A stretch of DNA of 64,000 bases from Polynucleobacter sp. TSB-Sco08W16 (GCF_018687455.1 NZ_CP061291.1:1240001-1304000), one strand, 5' to 3'. Shown: positions 1-8,661, counted from the first letter of the stretch. Program-made: numbers and translations. The notes: generated from the sequence alone by a model not told the origin.

Positions 1-375
1 AATTGGTTTCAGTTGATTTAACTGAAAGGATTGTTCACGCCCTACTACTTTATCTGCTTCAGGAATAATAGAAATAGAACAGAGCGCCATCAAAATGGTG
101 TAGCCATCTGGCTTTGCTCTTGCAACCGCAGCCATACCGATACCGCCACCTGCACCTGCTTTGTTCTCAACAATCACGGGTTGCCCCAAAATTCGGGAGA
201 GCGCCTCAGCTACCGGTCGACCAACAGCATCAGCTACTCCGCCCGGCGGAAAGGGCACCACCATTGTGATTGCCTTGGTAGGCCATGGCTCCGGGGTCTG
301 GGCAAAAGCAGAGATTGCTAAGAAACCGCTTGCGATGCAGCCCAGCGCATAGCTGAGTATGAATTTTTGTCTCAT
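1..375 (-). CDS. Tripartite tricarboxylate transporter substrate-binding protein (Bug family), N-terminal part
   Basis: Periplasmic solute receptor of the Bug/TctC family, which delivers carboxylates to a TctAB-type permease. Only the first 125 residues are present and the gene runs off the left edge. A signal peptide ends near residue 25 (SAFAQ), followed by the family signature WPTKAITMVVPFPPGG and then NKAGAGGGIG and KPDGYTIL. The ATG start at 375 diverges from the FAH-family gene at 487, so a shared promoter region is likely. No TctA or TctB gene is visible in the window, so the permease must lie elsewhere. The ligand cannot be predicted. The family call is firm. Confidence 0.9.
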   Translation of the reverse strand, partial: MRQKFILSYALGCIASGFLAISAFAQTPEPWPTKAITMVVPFPPGGVADAVGRPVAEALSRILGQPVIVENKAGAGGGIGMAAVARAKPDGYTILMALCSISIIPEADKVVGREQSFQLNQLKPI

Positions 376-486
376 TTTTGTCTCGAAAATGTAATTTCGT
401 TATTATTTATATTCTTTATCCTACTACAAGAATTATCACAATAAACAGGGGTTGTTGTAGTCATAACCCCAACGGAGATAGCAATC

Positions 487-1374
487 ATGAAATACGCAGC
501 GTTTTCTTTAGCAAAAGAGCCGTCGAAGACTCTTGTCGGGATAGTGTCAGCCGATGGGCAGACTGTGCAGGAACTCGATTTGGGCGTGGATGTGAGTGAA
601 GATGGCATTGTTGCCATTCTCAAATCGGATCTAGTAGGTAAATTACCTAAGCCAGTTGCGACTCACGCATTGAGCGATATTCGTCTGCTCGCCCCCGTTC
701 CAAGACCTCGCAGAAATATATTCTGTGTTGGCAAAAATTACCACGAGCATGCAAAAGAGTTTTCTAATAGCGGCTTTGATGGTAGCGCTAAGCCTGGCGA
801 AGACATTCCAAGCCACGCAATCTTCTTTACTAAGCCGCCAGAGTCCGTGACTGGCCCCAATACCAACGTCATTATTCCTACTGCCGTCTCTACCTGCATT
901 GACTATGAAGCGGAATTAACGATTGTGGTCGGTAAAGGCGGCAAGGGCATCAGCGAAGCAGATGCCATGAAGCACGTTTGGGGCTACACCGCCATCAATG
1001 ATGTGACTGCACGTGATTGGCAGCAACGTCACAAGCAATGGTTCTTAGGCAAGAGCTTTGACACGTTCTGCCCTATGGGTCCTTGGGTAGTGACAGCCGA
1101 TGAGGTTGATGCTGAGGATATCTCTGTGAAGTGCTGGGTCAATGGTGAACTACGTCAAAACTCCAATACAAAAGATTTGATCTTTGATATTCCAAACATG
1201 ATTGCAACAGTTTCTGCAGGTATCACGCTCTACCCTGGAGATCTCATTGCTACCGGCACACCCGTGGGTGTCGGTATCGGCTTCAAGCCACCAAAGTATT
1301 TAGTCAATGGTGATGTTGTGGTTGTTGAGATGGGTGGCATTGGCAAACTTGAAAATACGTTTGTTGCTGTCTAA
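487..1374 (+). CDS. Fumarylacetoacetate hydrolase (FAH) family protein
   Basis: Cytosolic enzyme of the FAH / 2-hydroxyhepta-2,4-diene-1,7-dioate isomerase superfamily, which cleaves or isomerises C-C bonds in acylpyruvate-like substrates using a divalent metal. It has 295 residues. The metal-binding segment DYEAELTIVVG lies near residues 139-149, with NDVTARD near 171 and the conserved GDLIATGTPVGVG near 245. The Shine-Dalgarno sequence GGAG at 474-477 supports the ATG at 487. A divergent Bug receptor gene suggests uptake and breakdown of one organic acid. It is one of three FAH paralogues in the window and the only one neither in an operon nor with a Tat leader. The exact substrate is unknown. 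Confidence 0.85.
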   Translation: MKYAAFSLAKEPSKTLVGIVSADGQTVQELDLGVDVSEDGIVAILKSDLVGKLPKPVATHALSDIRLLAPVPRPRRNIFCVGKNYHEHAKEFSNSGFDGSAKPGEDIPSHAIFFTKPPESVTGPNTNVIIPTAVSTCIDYEAELTIVVGKGGKGISEADAMKHVWGYTAINDVTARDWQQRHKQWFLGKSFDTFCPMGPWVVTADEVDAEDISVKCWVNGELRQNSNTKDLIFDIPNMIATVSAGITLYPGDLIATGTPVGVGIGFKPPKYLVNGDVVVVEMGGIGKLENTFVAV

Positions 1375-1390
1375 GCTAATCAATTTAGAT

Positions 1391-1424
1391 GAAAAAGAAA
1401 GCCACCCTAGGGTGGCTTTTTCAT
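1391..1424. terminator. Intrinsic terminator between the FAH gene and feoB
   Basis: A stem AAAGCCACC / GGTGGCTTT around the CTAG centre is flanked by an A-run and a T-run, so it can work in both directions. It serves the FAH gene (plus) and could serve feoB (minus). Confidence 0.85.
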
Positions 1425-1482
1425 TACACAGAGCGTATGCACTACTCATTAGCAAATCTACACTAAGACTCCTTGTAGAACA

Positions 1483-3396
1483 TTAACCTAGACCGAAGAA
1501 GATCGCTATTCGGTAGGTAATGAATGAAGCAATATAAGCTAATCCGAACAAGTAACTCAGCATAATGATTGGAATCTTCCAGCCACCCGTCTCACGTTTG
1601 ACAGCAGCAATTGTCGAGAGGCATTGGGGTGCAAAGACAAACCAGGCTAGGAGTGAAAGCGCTGTTGCTAATGACCAGCCCGAGGAGATAAGTGGAATCA
1701 GAGCCTCAGCTGCATCTGCGCTCGAACTTGACAAGGCATATACGGTTGCCAGTGAGCTCACCACCACTTCGCGCGCTGCCATACCGGGTACCAAAGCAAT
1801 ACTAATCTCCCAGTTAAACCCGATGGGAGAAAATACGTGCGCTAATGCCTGCCCTATCATTCCGGCAAAGCTGTACTGAATCGGAGATAGCGTTGCTCCC
1901 TCGGGTGGCAGTGGAAAACTGGACAGAATCCACAGCCCAATAGTCATAATCAAAATGATCCCACCAACACGGCGTAAGAAAATTTCTGCACGTTGCCACA
2001 AGCTAATAGCAAGATTACCAATGCGTGGTGTGTGATAGCTAGGCAACTCCATCATGAGTGCGTTCATTCTGAATTGCTCACTTGTAAAGCGTTTCAAGAT
2101 CCAAGCTACAGCCATAGCGCCAAAGATGCCAGCAAGATAGAGCGAGAACAATACCAAGCCCTGCAAATCAATCGTAGCCCACAGTTTTTTCTCTGGAATG
2201 AATGCAGAGATTAGTAAGGCATATACCGGTAAGCGCGCAGAACAGGTCATCATTGGTGCAATCAAGATGGTCACCAAGCGATCGCGCGCATTGGAGATAC
2301 TTCTCGTTGCCATGATCCCTGGGATCGCACAGGCAAAGCTGGAAAGTAGTGGAATAAAAGAACGGCCCGATAGACCTACCGAACCCATTACCCTGTCCAA
2401 TAAATAAGCAGCCCTTGGAAGATAGCCCGACTCTTCAAGCAGAAGAATGAAGAAGAACAGAATCAAAATTTGCGGAAGGAAAATCACTACCCCACCAAGG
2501 CCAGCCAAAATTCCGTTAATCAAGAGACTTCGCAACCAAGTGTCCGGCAATAGCGCGCCAATTTGTGCACCGAGGTATTCAACTGCGGTCTTAATTAGCT
2601 CCATTGGCAAGGTCGCCCAACTAAAGACCGCCTGAAATATACAGAAGAGCAAGGCCACCAAAATGATGGGGCCCAATACTGGATGCAACAGCACCGCGTC
2701 CAGGCGATCGCTGAAATGATCTGGAATGATTTGATCAAGGCCCAAGTTCTGCAAAATACGCTGAACCTGCACATTGTCAGATTCCGTATGGGCAATATGG
2801 GAAGCTACATTTTCGAGGGTGGCATCAGTAGTACCAGTTCGTAAAGCGTGGAGATTTTTCCAATCCAATTCTGATAAGAAATTCTTAATCTCATCTGCTC
2901 CATTAGATTGAATGCCAACACTCGTGATTACCGGTAAGCCCAACTCATGAGAGAGTGCCGCAGTATCAATCTGCAGCCCTTGACGCTTGGCAATATCAAG
3001 CATATTGAGCACCACCACACAGGGAAGTCCCAAGCGCTTAGCGGCGAGAACCAGGCGCAGATTGCGTCTCAGGTTCATGGCACTTAATACACAAAGTACT
3101 AAGTCAGGACGTTTCTCACCCTCCGCTCTACCTAGCAACACATTACAAGTAACGCGCTCATCCAAGGATCTTGGATAGAGACTGTAGGCGCCTGGCAAAT
3201 CTAGAACGCGAATATTTTTTCCGGAGTCGAGAGTTAAGCGCCCTTCTTTTCGCTCTACGGTGACACCTGAATAATTTGCTACTTTTTGTCGGCTGCCGGT
3301 TAGCAAATTAAATAGGGCCGTCTTTCCGCAATTAGGATTACCCAATAGCGCGACTAGCGGCTCGCTAGGAAAAAAGTGGACTTTGGATTCAGGCAT
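1483..3396 (-). CDS. feoB: Ferrous iron transporter FeoB
   Basis: Inner-membrane Fe(II) uptake protein. The N-terminal G-domain has the P-loop GNPNCGKT at residues 19-26, DLPG at 66-69 and NMLD near 131. A helical spacer follows, then a polytopic membrane region with two Gate-type segments from about residue 235 to the end. At 637 residues it is shorter than the approximately 770 residues of E. coli FeoB, a common compact form. Its start overlaps the 3' end of feoA by 8 bases, which indicates translational coupling. No feoC-like gene follows. The two Fur-box-like sequences upstream of feoA imply iron repression. Confidence 0.95.
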   Translation of the reverse strand: MPESKVHFFPSEPLVALLGNPNCGKTALFNLLTGSRQKVANYSGVTVERKEGRLTLDSGKNIRVLDLPGAYSLYPRSLDERVTCNVLLGRAEGEKRPDLVLCVLSAMNLRRNLRLVLAAKRLGLPCVVVLNMLDIAKRQGLQIDTAALSHELGLPVITSVGIQSNGADEIKNFLSELDWKNLHALRTGTTDATLENVASHIAHTESDNVQVQRILQNLGLDQIIPDHFSDRLDAVLLHPVLGPIILVALLFCIFQAVFSWATLPMELIKTAVEYLGAQIGALLPDTWLRSLLINGILAGLGGVVIFLPQILILFFFILLLEESGYLPRAAYLLDRVMGSVGLSGRSFIPLLSSFACAIPGIMATRSISNARDRLVTILIAPMMTCSARLPVYALLISAFIPEKKLWATIDLQGLVLFSLYLAGIFGAMAVAWILKRFTSEQFRMNALMMELPSYHTPRIGNLAISLWQRAEIFLRRVGGIILIMTIGLWILSSFPLPPEGATLSPIQYSFAGMIGQALAHVFSPIGFNWEISIALVPGMAAREVVVSSLATVYALSSSSADAAEALIPLISSGWSLATALSLLAWFVFAPQCLSTIAAVKRETGGWKIPIIMLSYLFGLAYIASFITYRIAIFFGLG

Positions 3397-3634
3397 GTGT
3401 CACTGACTCAACTTCGATCATGCGTGCTTCTGATTGACGCAATGCAAAAGTGGAGGCTCCAACTCGAACTAGGTAGGGTCCTTTTTTAAGCAAGCCTTTA
3501 CGGAGCAGCGTGACCTGCTCGCCTGGCAAGAAACCGATATCCTCCAGCTGCCCCTTAATTTGAGGCGCGCCCTTAGGGGCATTTACCGAACAGACACGGT
3601 AGGTGGCATCTAAATCAACCTGGTCCAAATGCAT
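3389..3634 (-). CDS. feoA: Ferrous iron transport protein FeoA
   Basis: Small cytosolic SH3-like partner of FeoB, 81 residues. The family pattern is visible: a polar N-terminus, then GFLPGEQVTLLRKG and a C-terminal beta strand ending in MIEVE. It is the first gene of the feoAB operon and overlaps feoB. No clear Shine-Dalgarno sequence precedes the ATG at 3634, so translation may start inefficiently or the start may lie slightly elsewhere. The divergent region holds two Fur-box-like sites (3659-3677 and 3690-3708). Confidence 0.92.
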   Translation of the reverse strand: MHLDQVDLDATYRVCSVNAPKGAPQIKGQLEDIGFLPGEQVTLLRKGLLKKGPYLVRVGASTFALRQSEARMIEVESVTHA

Positions 3635-3658
3635 GGAGGATTGTCACTTTTATCAATT

Positions 3659-3677
3659 AATAAGAACGATTCTCATT
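3659..3677. promoter_or_regulatory. Fur-box-like operator 1 (feoA-proximal)
   Basis: The sequence AATAAGAACGATTCTCATT matches 17 of 19 positions of the Fur-type dyad AATGAGAATnATTCTCATT as I recall it, when read in the feoA orientation. It ends 25 bases upstream of the feoA ATG. Its centre is 31 bp, about three helical turns, from the second site. Confidence 0.75.
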
Positions 3678-3689
3678 ATATACCTTATA

Positions 3690-3708
3690 CTTGAGAATAG
3701 TTCTCATT
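3690..3708. promoter_or_regulatory. Fur-box-like operator 2 (porin-proximal)
   Basis: The core TGAGAA-TAG-TTCTCA at 3692-3706 is a perfect 6-bp inverted repeat with a 3-base centre. It lies between feoA and the porin gene and argues that the porin starts downstream, at the ATG at 3736, rather than at the in-frame TTG at 3691. Confidence 0.72.
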
Positions 3709-3735
3709 TACAAAGTAGCTAAATCTAGTAAAAAC

Positions 3736-5223
3736 ATGTTCTCACATACAAAAAAACAGGTTTTGACCTATCGCAAAGGAATTTGCAGATTTGGCATTAA
3801 TGTTGAATTAAGTATTCTCAAGACCCTGCTTTTGCCCCTATTTATGTTGGGGGTATGTTCCACTGCATATGCTGAATCCCCAGTGAGTGATACGCCGATC
3901 ATCTTGGCTGTCGCCCCTGTAAGCGATACACCTTATGCAGATGGACCCCATGCTGATGGAGGCGACACCGAACAGTGGAGTATTCATGGGCAAACTACCT
4001 ACATCAATCAATTTAAAAATAACTTCAACTCCCCCTACTACGGAGCCAAAAGTCTTTTAAATAAAACTGATGGTGATATCAGTAAGAGCTATACCTTCTC
4101 TGCAACTGCATTTTTAGGGGCTAGATTATGGGAAGGCGCTGAAGCTTATATCAACCCAGAAATGTTTGAAGGAACCCCCTTCTCCGGTCTGAGCGGCTTA
4201 GGCGGCTTTAGTAATGGTGAACTACAAAAAGGCACTGCCATTCCACCAATCTATTACATGGCTAGAATGTTTTTGCGCCAAACGTTTGGCCTAGGTGGTG
4301 GACAAGAACATATTGAAGGTGTTGCCAATCAATTGGCTGGCAACGTAGATAAACGTCGCCTAGTAGTGAGTTACGGAACTTTCTCAGCACTCGATTTCTT
4401 TGATGCCAATACTTATAGCCATGATCCCCGCACCCAGTTTTTAAACTGGTCCCTGATGGCCAGCGGTGCTTACGACTACGCTGCAAACTCACGCGGCTAT
4501 ACCTATGGTTTTGTGGGTGAGTACTACCATGATGAAGAATGGGTCATGCGTCTTGCGCGCTTGGCAATGCCTAAGACACCAAACTCATTAGCGCTAGATT
4601 ACGACCTGACACAGCAATATGGCAACACTGCCGAGCTTACTCACCTACACACCATTAATGGGCAACCTGGCAAAGCAAGAGTCTTGGTCTTTCAGAATCG
4701 CGGAATTATGTCGACATACAACAATGCAATTGCTTTTGGAGAGCAAACAAATACAACGCCAGACATCCTTAATACAAGATATGGTTATCAAACCAAATGG
4801 GGTTACGCCTTAAATGGCGAACAAGCGCTCACCGAAAATATTGGCGCATTTGCAAGGTGGAGTTGGAATAATGGCCAAACTGAAACACAAGCATTTACTG
4901 ACATCAGCAATTCTTTATCTGGCGGCTTATCTATCAAAGGAACAAGCTGGGGTAGACCTCAAGATACTGTCGGAATTGGTGCGGCATTAAATGGTATCTC
5001 CTCCCAACAAATTGCCTATCTTCAACAAGGTGGCGCGACTATGTTTATTGGTGATGGCAGGCTTAATTACAAGAAAGAACAAATATTTGAGACCTTTTAT
5101 AGCTGGAATGTCTATAAAAGCCTGTCGCTCTCAGCAGATTACCAGCGCATAGCCAATCCTGCATATAACGCAGATCGTGGACCAGTCAATTTCTTTGGTT
5201 TACGAGCCCATATTGAGATGTAA
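3736..5223 (+). CDS. Outer-membrane porin, OprB-like (carbohydrate porin type), probably iron regulated
   Basis: Predicted beta-barrel porin of about 495 residues. A long basic N-terminus leads into a hydrophobic segment and a signal cleavage site near TAYAES. The mature protein is rich in aromatic and Gly/Asn residues with alternating amphipathic strands, and it ends in an aromatic-hydrophobic strand (FFGLRAHIEM). The overall pattern resembles OprB-type porins. It diverges from feoAB across two Fur-box-like sites, so a role in iron-limited growth is inferred. I chose the ATG at 3736; an in-frame TTG at 3691 would place the second Fur-like dyad inside the gene. The substrate is unknown and the OprB assignment is moderate. 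Confidence 0.65.
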   Translation: MFSHTKKQVLTYRKGICRFGINVELSILKTLLLPLFMLGVCSTAYAESPVSDTPIILAVAPVSDTPYADGPHADGGDTEQWSIHGQTTYINQFKNNFNSPYYGAKSLLNKTDGDISKSYTFSATAFLGARLWEGAEAYINPEMFEGTPFSGLSGLGGFSNGELQKGTAIPPIYYMARMFLRQTFGLGGGQEHIEGVANQLAGNVDKRRLVVSYGTFSALDFFDANTYSHDPRTQFLNWSLMASGAYDYAANSRGYTYGFVGEYYHDEEWVMRLARLAMPKTPNSLALDYDLTQQYGNTAELTHLHTINGQPGKARVLVFQNRGIMSTYNNAIAFGEQTNTTPDILNTRYGYQTKWGYALNGEQALTENIGAFARWSWNNGQTETQAFTDISNSLSGGLSIKGTSWGRPQDTVGIGAALNGISSQQIAYLQQGGATMFIGDGRLNYKKEQIFETFYSWNVYKSLSLSADYQRIANPAYNADRGPVNFFGLRAHIEM

Positions 5224-5267
5224 GATACGCTTAACCCTTTTAAGAAATACCACCAAGGTCAAGCGCT

Positions 5268-5885
5268 ATGTACCTACCAAAACACTTTGCAGTTGATGAC
5301 CCAGCCCTACTGGCACAGCTCATCGCTGAATATCCATTAGCAACTATTGTTGGCAGCTTAGAGAAACAATTAGAAGTCAATCATCTGCCATTGATGCTCA
5401 GTAGCGATAGAAGCAAGCTCTATGGCCATATCGCCCGAACTAATCCATTAGCGAAAATTGCTGCCAGCGGCAATACAGCGATAACCGCGATCTTCAATGG
5501 TCCACAAGCTTATGTCACACCAGCTTGGTACCCTTCCAAAAAAGAAACTGGCAAAGTCGTGCCTACCTGGAATTATGCTGTCGTACATGCACAAGGCAAC
5601 ATCAAACTCATTGATGATCCGCAGTGGCTCAGAAATCATGTAGCCCAAATGACCAATATTCATGAACCTACATATCAATCAGACTGGAAGCTAGATGACG
5701 CTCCAGAAGAATATGTGGAGATGATGCTCAAAGCTATTATTGGAATTGAGATTGATGTTCAAAGTTTGCTTGGCAAGTTCAAGCTTAGCCAAAACCGCCC
5801 TGCAGAAGACTATGACGCTGTCGTAGCGAAGCTTGAACAATCGCCGCAAGAGATCTTGCAAGCCATGCGGGAATACATGCGTTAA
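5268..5885 (+). CDS. FMN-binding negative transcriptional regulator, PaiB family
   Basis: Protein of 205 residues with an FMN-binding split-barrel fold of the PaiB family. The recognisable opening MYLPKHFAVDDPALL is followed by NHLPLML, then GPQAYVTPAWYPSKKETG and a conserved VPTWNYAVVHAQG. The family was named after a Bacillus sporulation/protease repressor, but many members are probably flavin- or heme-linked enzymes, so regulation is uncertain. Its stop overlaps the end of modA on the other strand by 4 bases. Confidence 0.85.
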   Translation: MYLPKHFAVDDPALLAQLIAEYPLATIVGSLEKQLEVNHLPLMLSSDRSKLYGHIARTNPLAKIAASGNTAITAIFNGPQAYVTPAWYPSKKETGKVVPTWNYAVVHAQGNIKLIDDPQWLRNHVAQMTNIHEPTYQSDWKLDDAPEEYVEMMLKAIIGIEIDVQSLLGKFKLSQNRPAEDYDAVVAKLEQSPQEILQAMREYMR

Positions 5886-6637
5886 GGCGTGCTGTAGCCG
5901 TACTTGCGTAATATGGATTTAGCCTGAGCGCCTTGCATAAATTGGTATAAATCGACTGCCTCCTGAGGGGCACCCTTGATTAAAACCATGCGCTGCTTGA
6001 TGGGCTCATAGAGCTTGCTATCTATCAATAAGAAGCTGGTTTCTTTTGCGACCTCTGGTGACTTGGCCAAAGAAAAAGCAGTAAACCCAACATCGGCAGC
6101 ACCAGTAACAACATAGGTTGTTGCGACACCAATGTTGTCTCCGTAGACTAACTTGTCTTTAGCAAGATCCCACCAGCCTTCTGCCTTGAGATATTCAACA
6201 GCTGCTTTGCCATAGGGCGCTAACTCAGGCTTGGCAATAACTACTTTATTAGCTTTAGCTATAACCTTAGCGATATCCGCTTTGTTATCCGCCAAGACAA
6301 TTCCGGATGATGTTTTAACGATGAGGACTAACTTACCAGTTGCATACACCACACCTTCATCTATCGTCTTACCATGCTTATAAAGCTCAAGAGGAAAGTA
6401 CTCATCAGCAGCTATGAAGAGATTAAATGGCGCACCATTCATAATCTGAGTGGCGAAGTTTCCGGAAGATCCATAAACTACCCTCATGCCCTGCTTGCCA
6501 TTAGCCTTAAAAGCAATCGCAATTTCAGAGAAAGCATCTTTCATATTGGCAGCAACGGCAACTGTTGCGCTCTGAGCGAATACCAAGCTTGCGCTACAAA
6601 GCAATGATGTGAAAATAGCGGAAAGGCGCAATATCAT
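5882..6637 (-). CDS. modA: Molybdate ABC transporter substrate-binding protein ModA
   Basis: Periplasmic oxyanion receptor of 251 residues with a signal peptide ending near VFAQS. Family hallmarks are VAVAANMKDAFSEIA, VYGSSGNFATQIMNGAPFNLFIAAD and KPELAPYGKAAVEYL. It starts 23 bp after the regulator gene at 6661 and is probably co-transcribed with it. No modB or modC gene lies nearby, so it is an orphan receptor that must use a permease encoded elsewhere. The only matching ABC permease in the window is TupBC at 52-53.5 kb. Confidence 0.88.
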   Translation of the reverse strand: MILRLSAIFTSLLCSASLVFAQSATVAVAANMKDAFSEIAIAFKANGKQGMRVVYGSSGNFATQIMNGAPFNLFIAADEYFPLELYKHGKTIDEGVVYATGKLVLIVKTSSGIVLADNKADIAKVIAKANKVVIAKPELAPYGKAAVEYLKAEGWWDLAKDKLVYGDNIGVATTYVVTGAADVGFTAFSLAKSPEVAKETSFLLIDSKLYEPIKQRMVLIKGAPQEAVDLYQFMQGAQAKSILRKYGYSTP

Positions 6638-6660
6638 ATTGAATTAGATTGTAAGGGCAC

Positions 6661-7677
6661 TTAGAGCCAGCCCTTAACTTGCCGATTAAGGCTTATTGCT
6701 TTATAGCCCGGCGTATTTGCAGAATAACTACGTATCTTTCGAATCAATTTAGACGATTCTGGCTGAGATACCATCTCCTTATGCATCGCAATGAAAAAGA
6801 TTTCATCCTTCAAAGGAATGAAACCCAAGCCATTCTCCAGGGCAATATTTTTAACCCCCAGACCTACATCTGCCTTCCCAGCAAGAATTGCATTGGCAAC
6901 TGCTGAATGAGTAAACTCCTCTTGTAAATAGCCATTGATCTCAAGAGGATCAAGGTTCTCCTCCAGCAATAAATTATCAAGCAGAAGTCTTGTACCAGAA
7001 CCAATTTGACGATTAATAAAGTGGATCTTTCGATTAAGCAAATCCTCAATTGATCGAATGTTGAGAGGGTTCCCCTTTTTTACGATTAAGCCTTGTGTGC
7101 GCTTCATCACTGGATAGATTTGAATGCCGTTCTTAGATAGGCGCTGATGAATGACTTGGGAACTTTTCTGATCTGATACATGGTACCCAGCAAGATGTGC
7201 GTCGTTGTTGAGAAGTCTCTCCAAAGATTCTCCAGACCCAGCAGTTTTCAAATTGAAGCCCTTAACCTCTGTAACAGCTCTTTGAATAATCGAATCGCTA
7301 CTTGAAAGAAAATTCCATCGCGTGTTTTCCGATTTTTGAATTTTATTAATCTCTTTTAATAAAGCGTCTTGATAGGAGCTTCCATATTTAAGGTGTCCCG
7401 CTTGCATCTCATCAATAAATTTACAAAGAAATATTCCGAATTCAGTTAACTTGGACCCATGTCCCTTGGTCCGAGTAATGAGTTGCATGCCTAGGGCCAC
7501 CTCTACATCATTCAACTTACCCCAGGCACCCCTATAAGAAGTGCCAGATTTTTTACTGGCAAGCACTAAAGAACTACCGCTTTGAATATCTTTGAGGAGT
7601 TGCAAAAGCCAAATAAGGTCGACAGAGCTTTTACCCTGACTTTTAACAACTAAACTAGGTCGGACTTCAATTTGCAT
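6661..7677 (-). CDS. One-component regulator: ModE/LysR-like HTH fused to a periplasmic-binding-protein-like domain
   Basis: Protein of 338 residues without a signal peptide. Residues about 20-90 form a winged-helix domain of ModE/LysR type (SYRGAWGKLNDVEVALG, then TRTKGHGSKLTEFG). The rest resembles a PBP-like domain (IVKKGNPLNIRSIEDLL, RQIGSGTRLLLDNLL, ILAGKADVGLGV). Lying between modA (same strand, downstream) and tupA (divergent), it is likely the molybdate or tungstate sensor, or a sensor of a related cofactor signal, controlling both. That role is inferred from position. The start at 7677 lies in the shared 75-bp divergent region. Confidence 0.75.
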   Translation of the reverse strand: MQIEVRPSLVVKSQGKSSVDLIWLLQLLKDIQSGSSLVLASKKSGTSYRGAWGKLNDVEVALGMQLITRTKGHGSKLTEFGIFLCKFIDEMQAGHLKYGSSYQDALLKEINKIQKSENTRWNFLSSSDSIIQRAVTEVKGFNLKTAGSGESLERLLNNDAHLAGYHVSDQKSSQVIHQRLSKNGIQIYPVMKRTQGLIVKKGNPLNIRSIEDLLNRKIHFINRQIGSGTRLLLDNLLLEENLDPLEINGYLQEEFTHSAVANAILAGKADVGLGVKNIALENGLGFIPLKDEIFFIAMHKEMVSQPESSKLIRKIRSYSANTPGYKAISLNRQVKGWL

Positions 7678-7695
7678 ATGTAATTTTTTGCATAT
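7671..7695. promoter_or_regulatory. Direct repeat TTTGCATAT in the regulator/tupA divergent region
   Basis: TTTGCATAT occurs at 7671-7679 and again at 7687-7695, a 16-bp period. The first copy overlaps the regulator start codon. It is a candidate operator for autoregulation, with no consensus to compare. Confidence 0.3.
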
Positions 7696-7752
7696 TCAAT
7701 AAGTATTAATGTATGCGATGATATCGATTTAATCAACCTCTTGATAAGCTCC

Positions 7753-8577
7753 ATGAGAAAAATTATTCATAAACTCATTTTCTGCGCATTTATTTCTGTA
7801 GCCATTAGCACCCCCTTAGCTTTTGCCCAAGAAAAAAGTATTGTGGTGTCCTCCACTACATCTACCGAACAATCTGGCTTGTTTGAATACATTCTCCCTA
7901 TCTTTAAGATGAAAACTGGAATTACCGTCAAAGTAGTTGCAGTTGGCACAGGTCAAGCGCTGGACATTGGCCGCCGTGGTGATGCAGATGTGGTGTTTGT
8001 CCATGACAAACCTGCTGAGGAGATCTTTGTTCAAGAGGGCTACTCCACCAAACGCAATGAAGTGATGTATAACGACTTCGTCTTGGTAGGACCAAAGTCT
8101 GACGCAGCCAAAGTAGGCGGTGGCAAAGATATTCAAGTAGCACTGCAAAAGATTTCAGCAGCACAAACTCCTTTTGTATCCCGTGGCGATAAGAGCGGCA
8201 CTCATGCAGCTGAATTACGCTATTGGAAAGGGGCTGGTATCACTGTTTCACCAAGCCAGACTTGGTACAAAGAGACAGGTTCAGGAATGGGTCCCGCCCT
8301 GAATACCGCTTCCGCCATGAATGCCTACATCCTGACTGATAGAGCTACTTGGCTTAGCTTTAAAAATCGTGGCGATCTTGCAATCTTGGTTCAAGGTGAT
8401 CCGAAACTCTTTAATCAATATGGCGTGATGCTAGTAAATCCTGCCAAGTTCCCATCTGTGAAAAAAGCCGAAGGCCAAGCCTTTATTGATTGGCTGATTT
8501 CCAAGAATGGTCAGGATGTCATTGCCAGCTACCAAATTGGTGGCGAACAACTTTTCTTTCCTAATGCCAAGAGGTAA
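7753..8577 (+). CDS. tupA: Tungstate ABC transporter substrate-binding protein TupA
   Basis: Periplasmic tungstate receptor of 274 residues from the ATG at 7753. The signal peptide ends near LAFAQE. The family signature is clear: VVSSTTSTEQSGLFEYILP, then GTGQALDIGRRGDADVVFVH and SRGDKSGTHAAELRYWK. It diverges from the HTH/PBP regulator. The cognate permease and ATPase (TupBC) are not adjacent; they lie at 52097-53504 next to formate dehydrogenase. A strong terminator follows. Tungstate specificity is family knowledge, and molybdate binding cannot be excluded. Confidence 0.88.
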   Translation: MRKIIHKLIFCAFISVAISTPLAFAQEKSIVVSSTTSTEQSGLFEYILPIFKMKTGITVKVVAVGTGQALDIGRRGDADVVFVHDKPAEEIFVQEGYSTKRNEVMYNDFVLVGPKSDAAKVGGGKDIQVALQKISAAQTPFVSRGDKSGTHAAELRYWKGAGITVSPSQTWYKETGSGMGPALNTASAMNAYILTDRATWLSFKNRGDLAILVQGDPKLFNQYGVMLVNPAKFPSVKKAEGQAFIDWLISKNGQDVIASYQIGGEQLFFPNAKR

Positions 8578-8600
8578 TGCTTAGTAGAGACTGATCAATA

Positions 8601-8630
8601 AAAAAGCCCGCATCTGCGGGCTTTTTATTT
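8601..8630. terminator. Bidirectional terminator between tupA and the duplicated-domain gene
   Basis: The 12-bp stem AAAAAGCCCGCA / TGCGGGCTTTTT has a 2-base centre and A/T runs on both sides. It serves both convergent genes. Confidence 0.92.
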
Positions 8631-8661
8631 ACTGCCAGCATGTCTACTGGCGGAATGTTAC

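Noticed and set aside
3691..3735. TTG at 3691 as porin start
   Set aside because: It would place the second Fur-like dyad inside the coding region; the ATG at 3736 still gives a full signal peptide.
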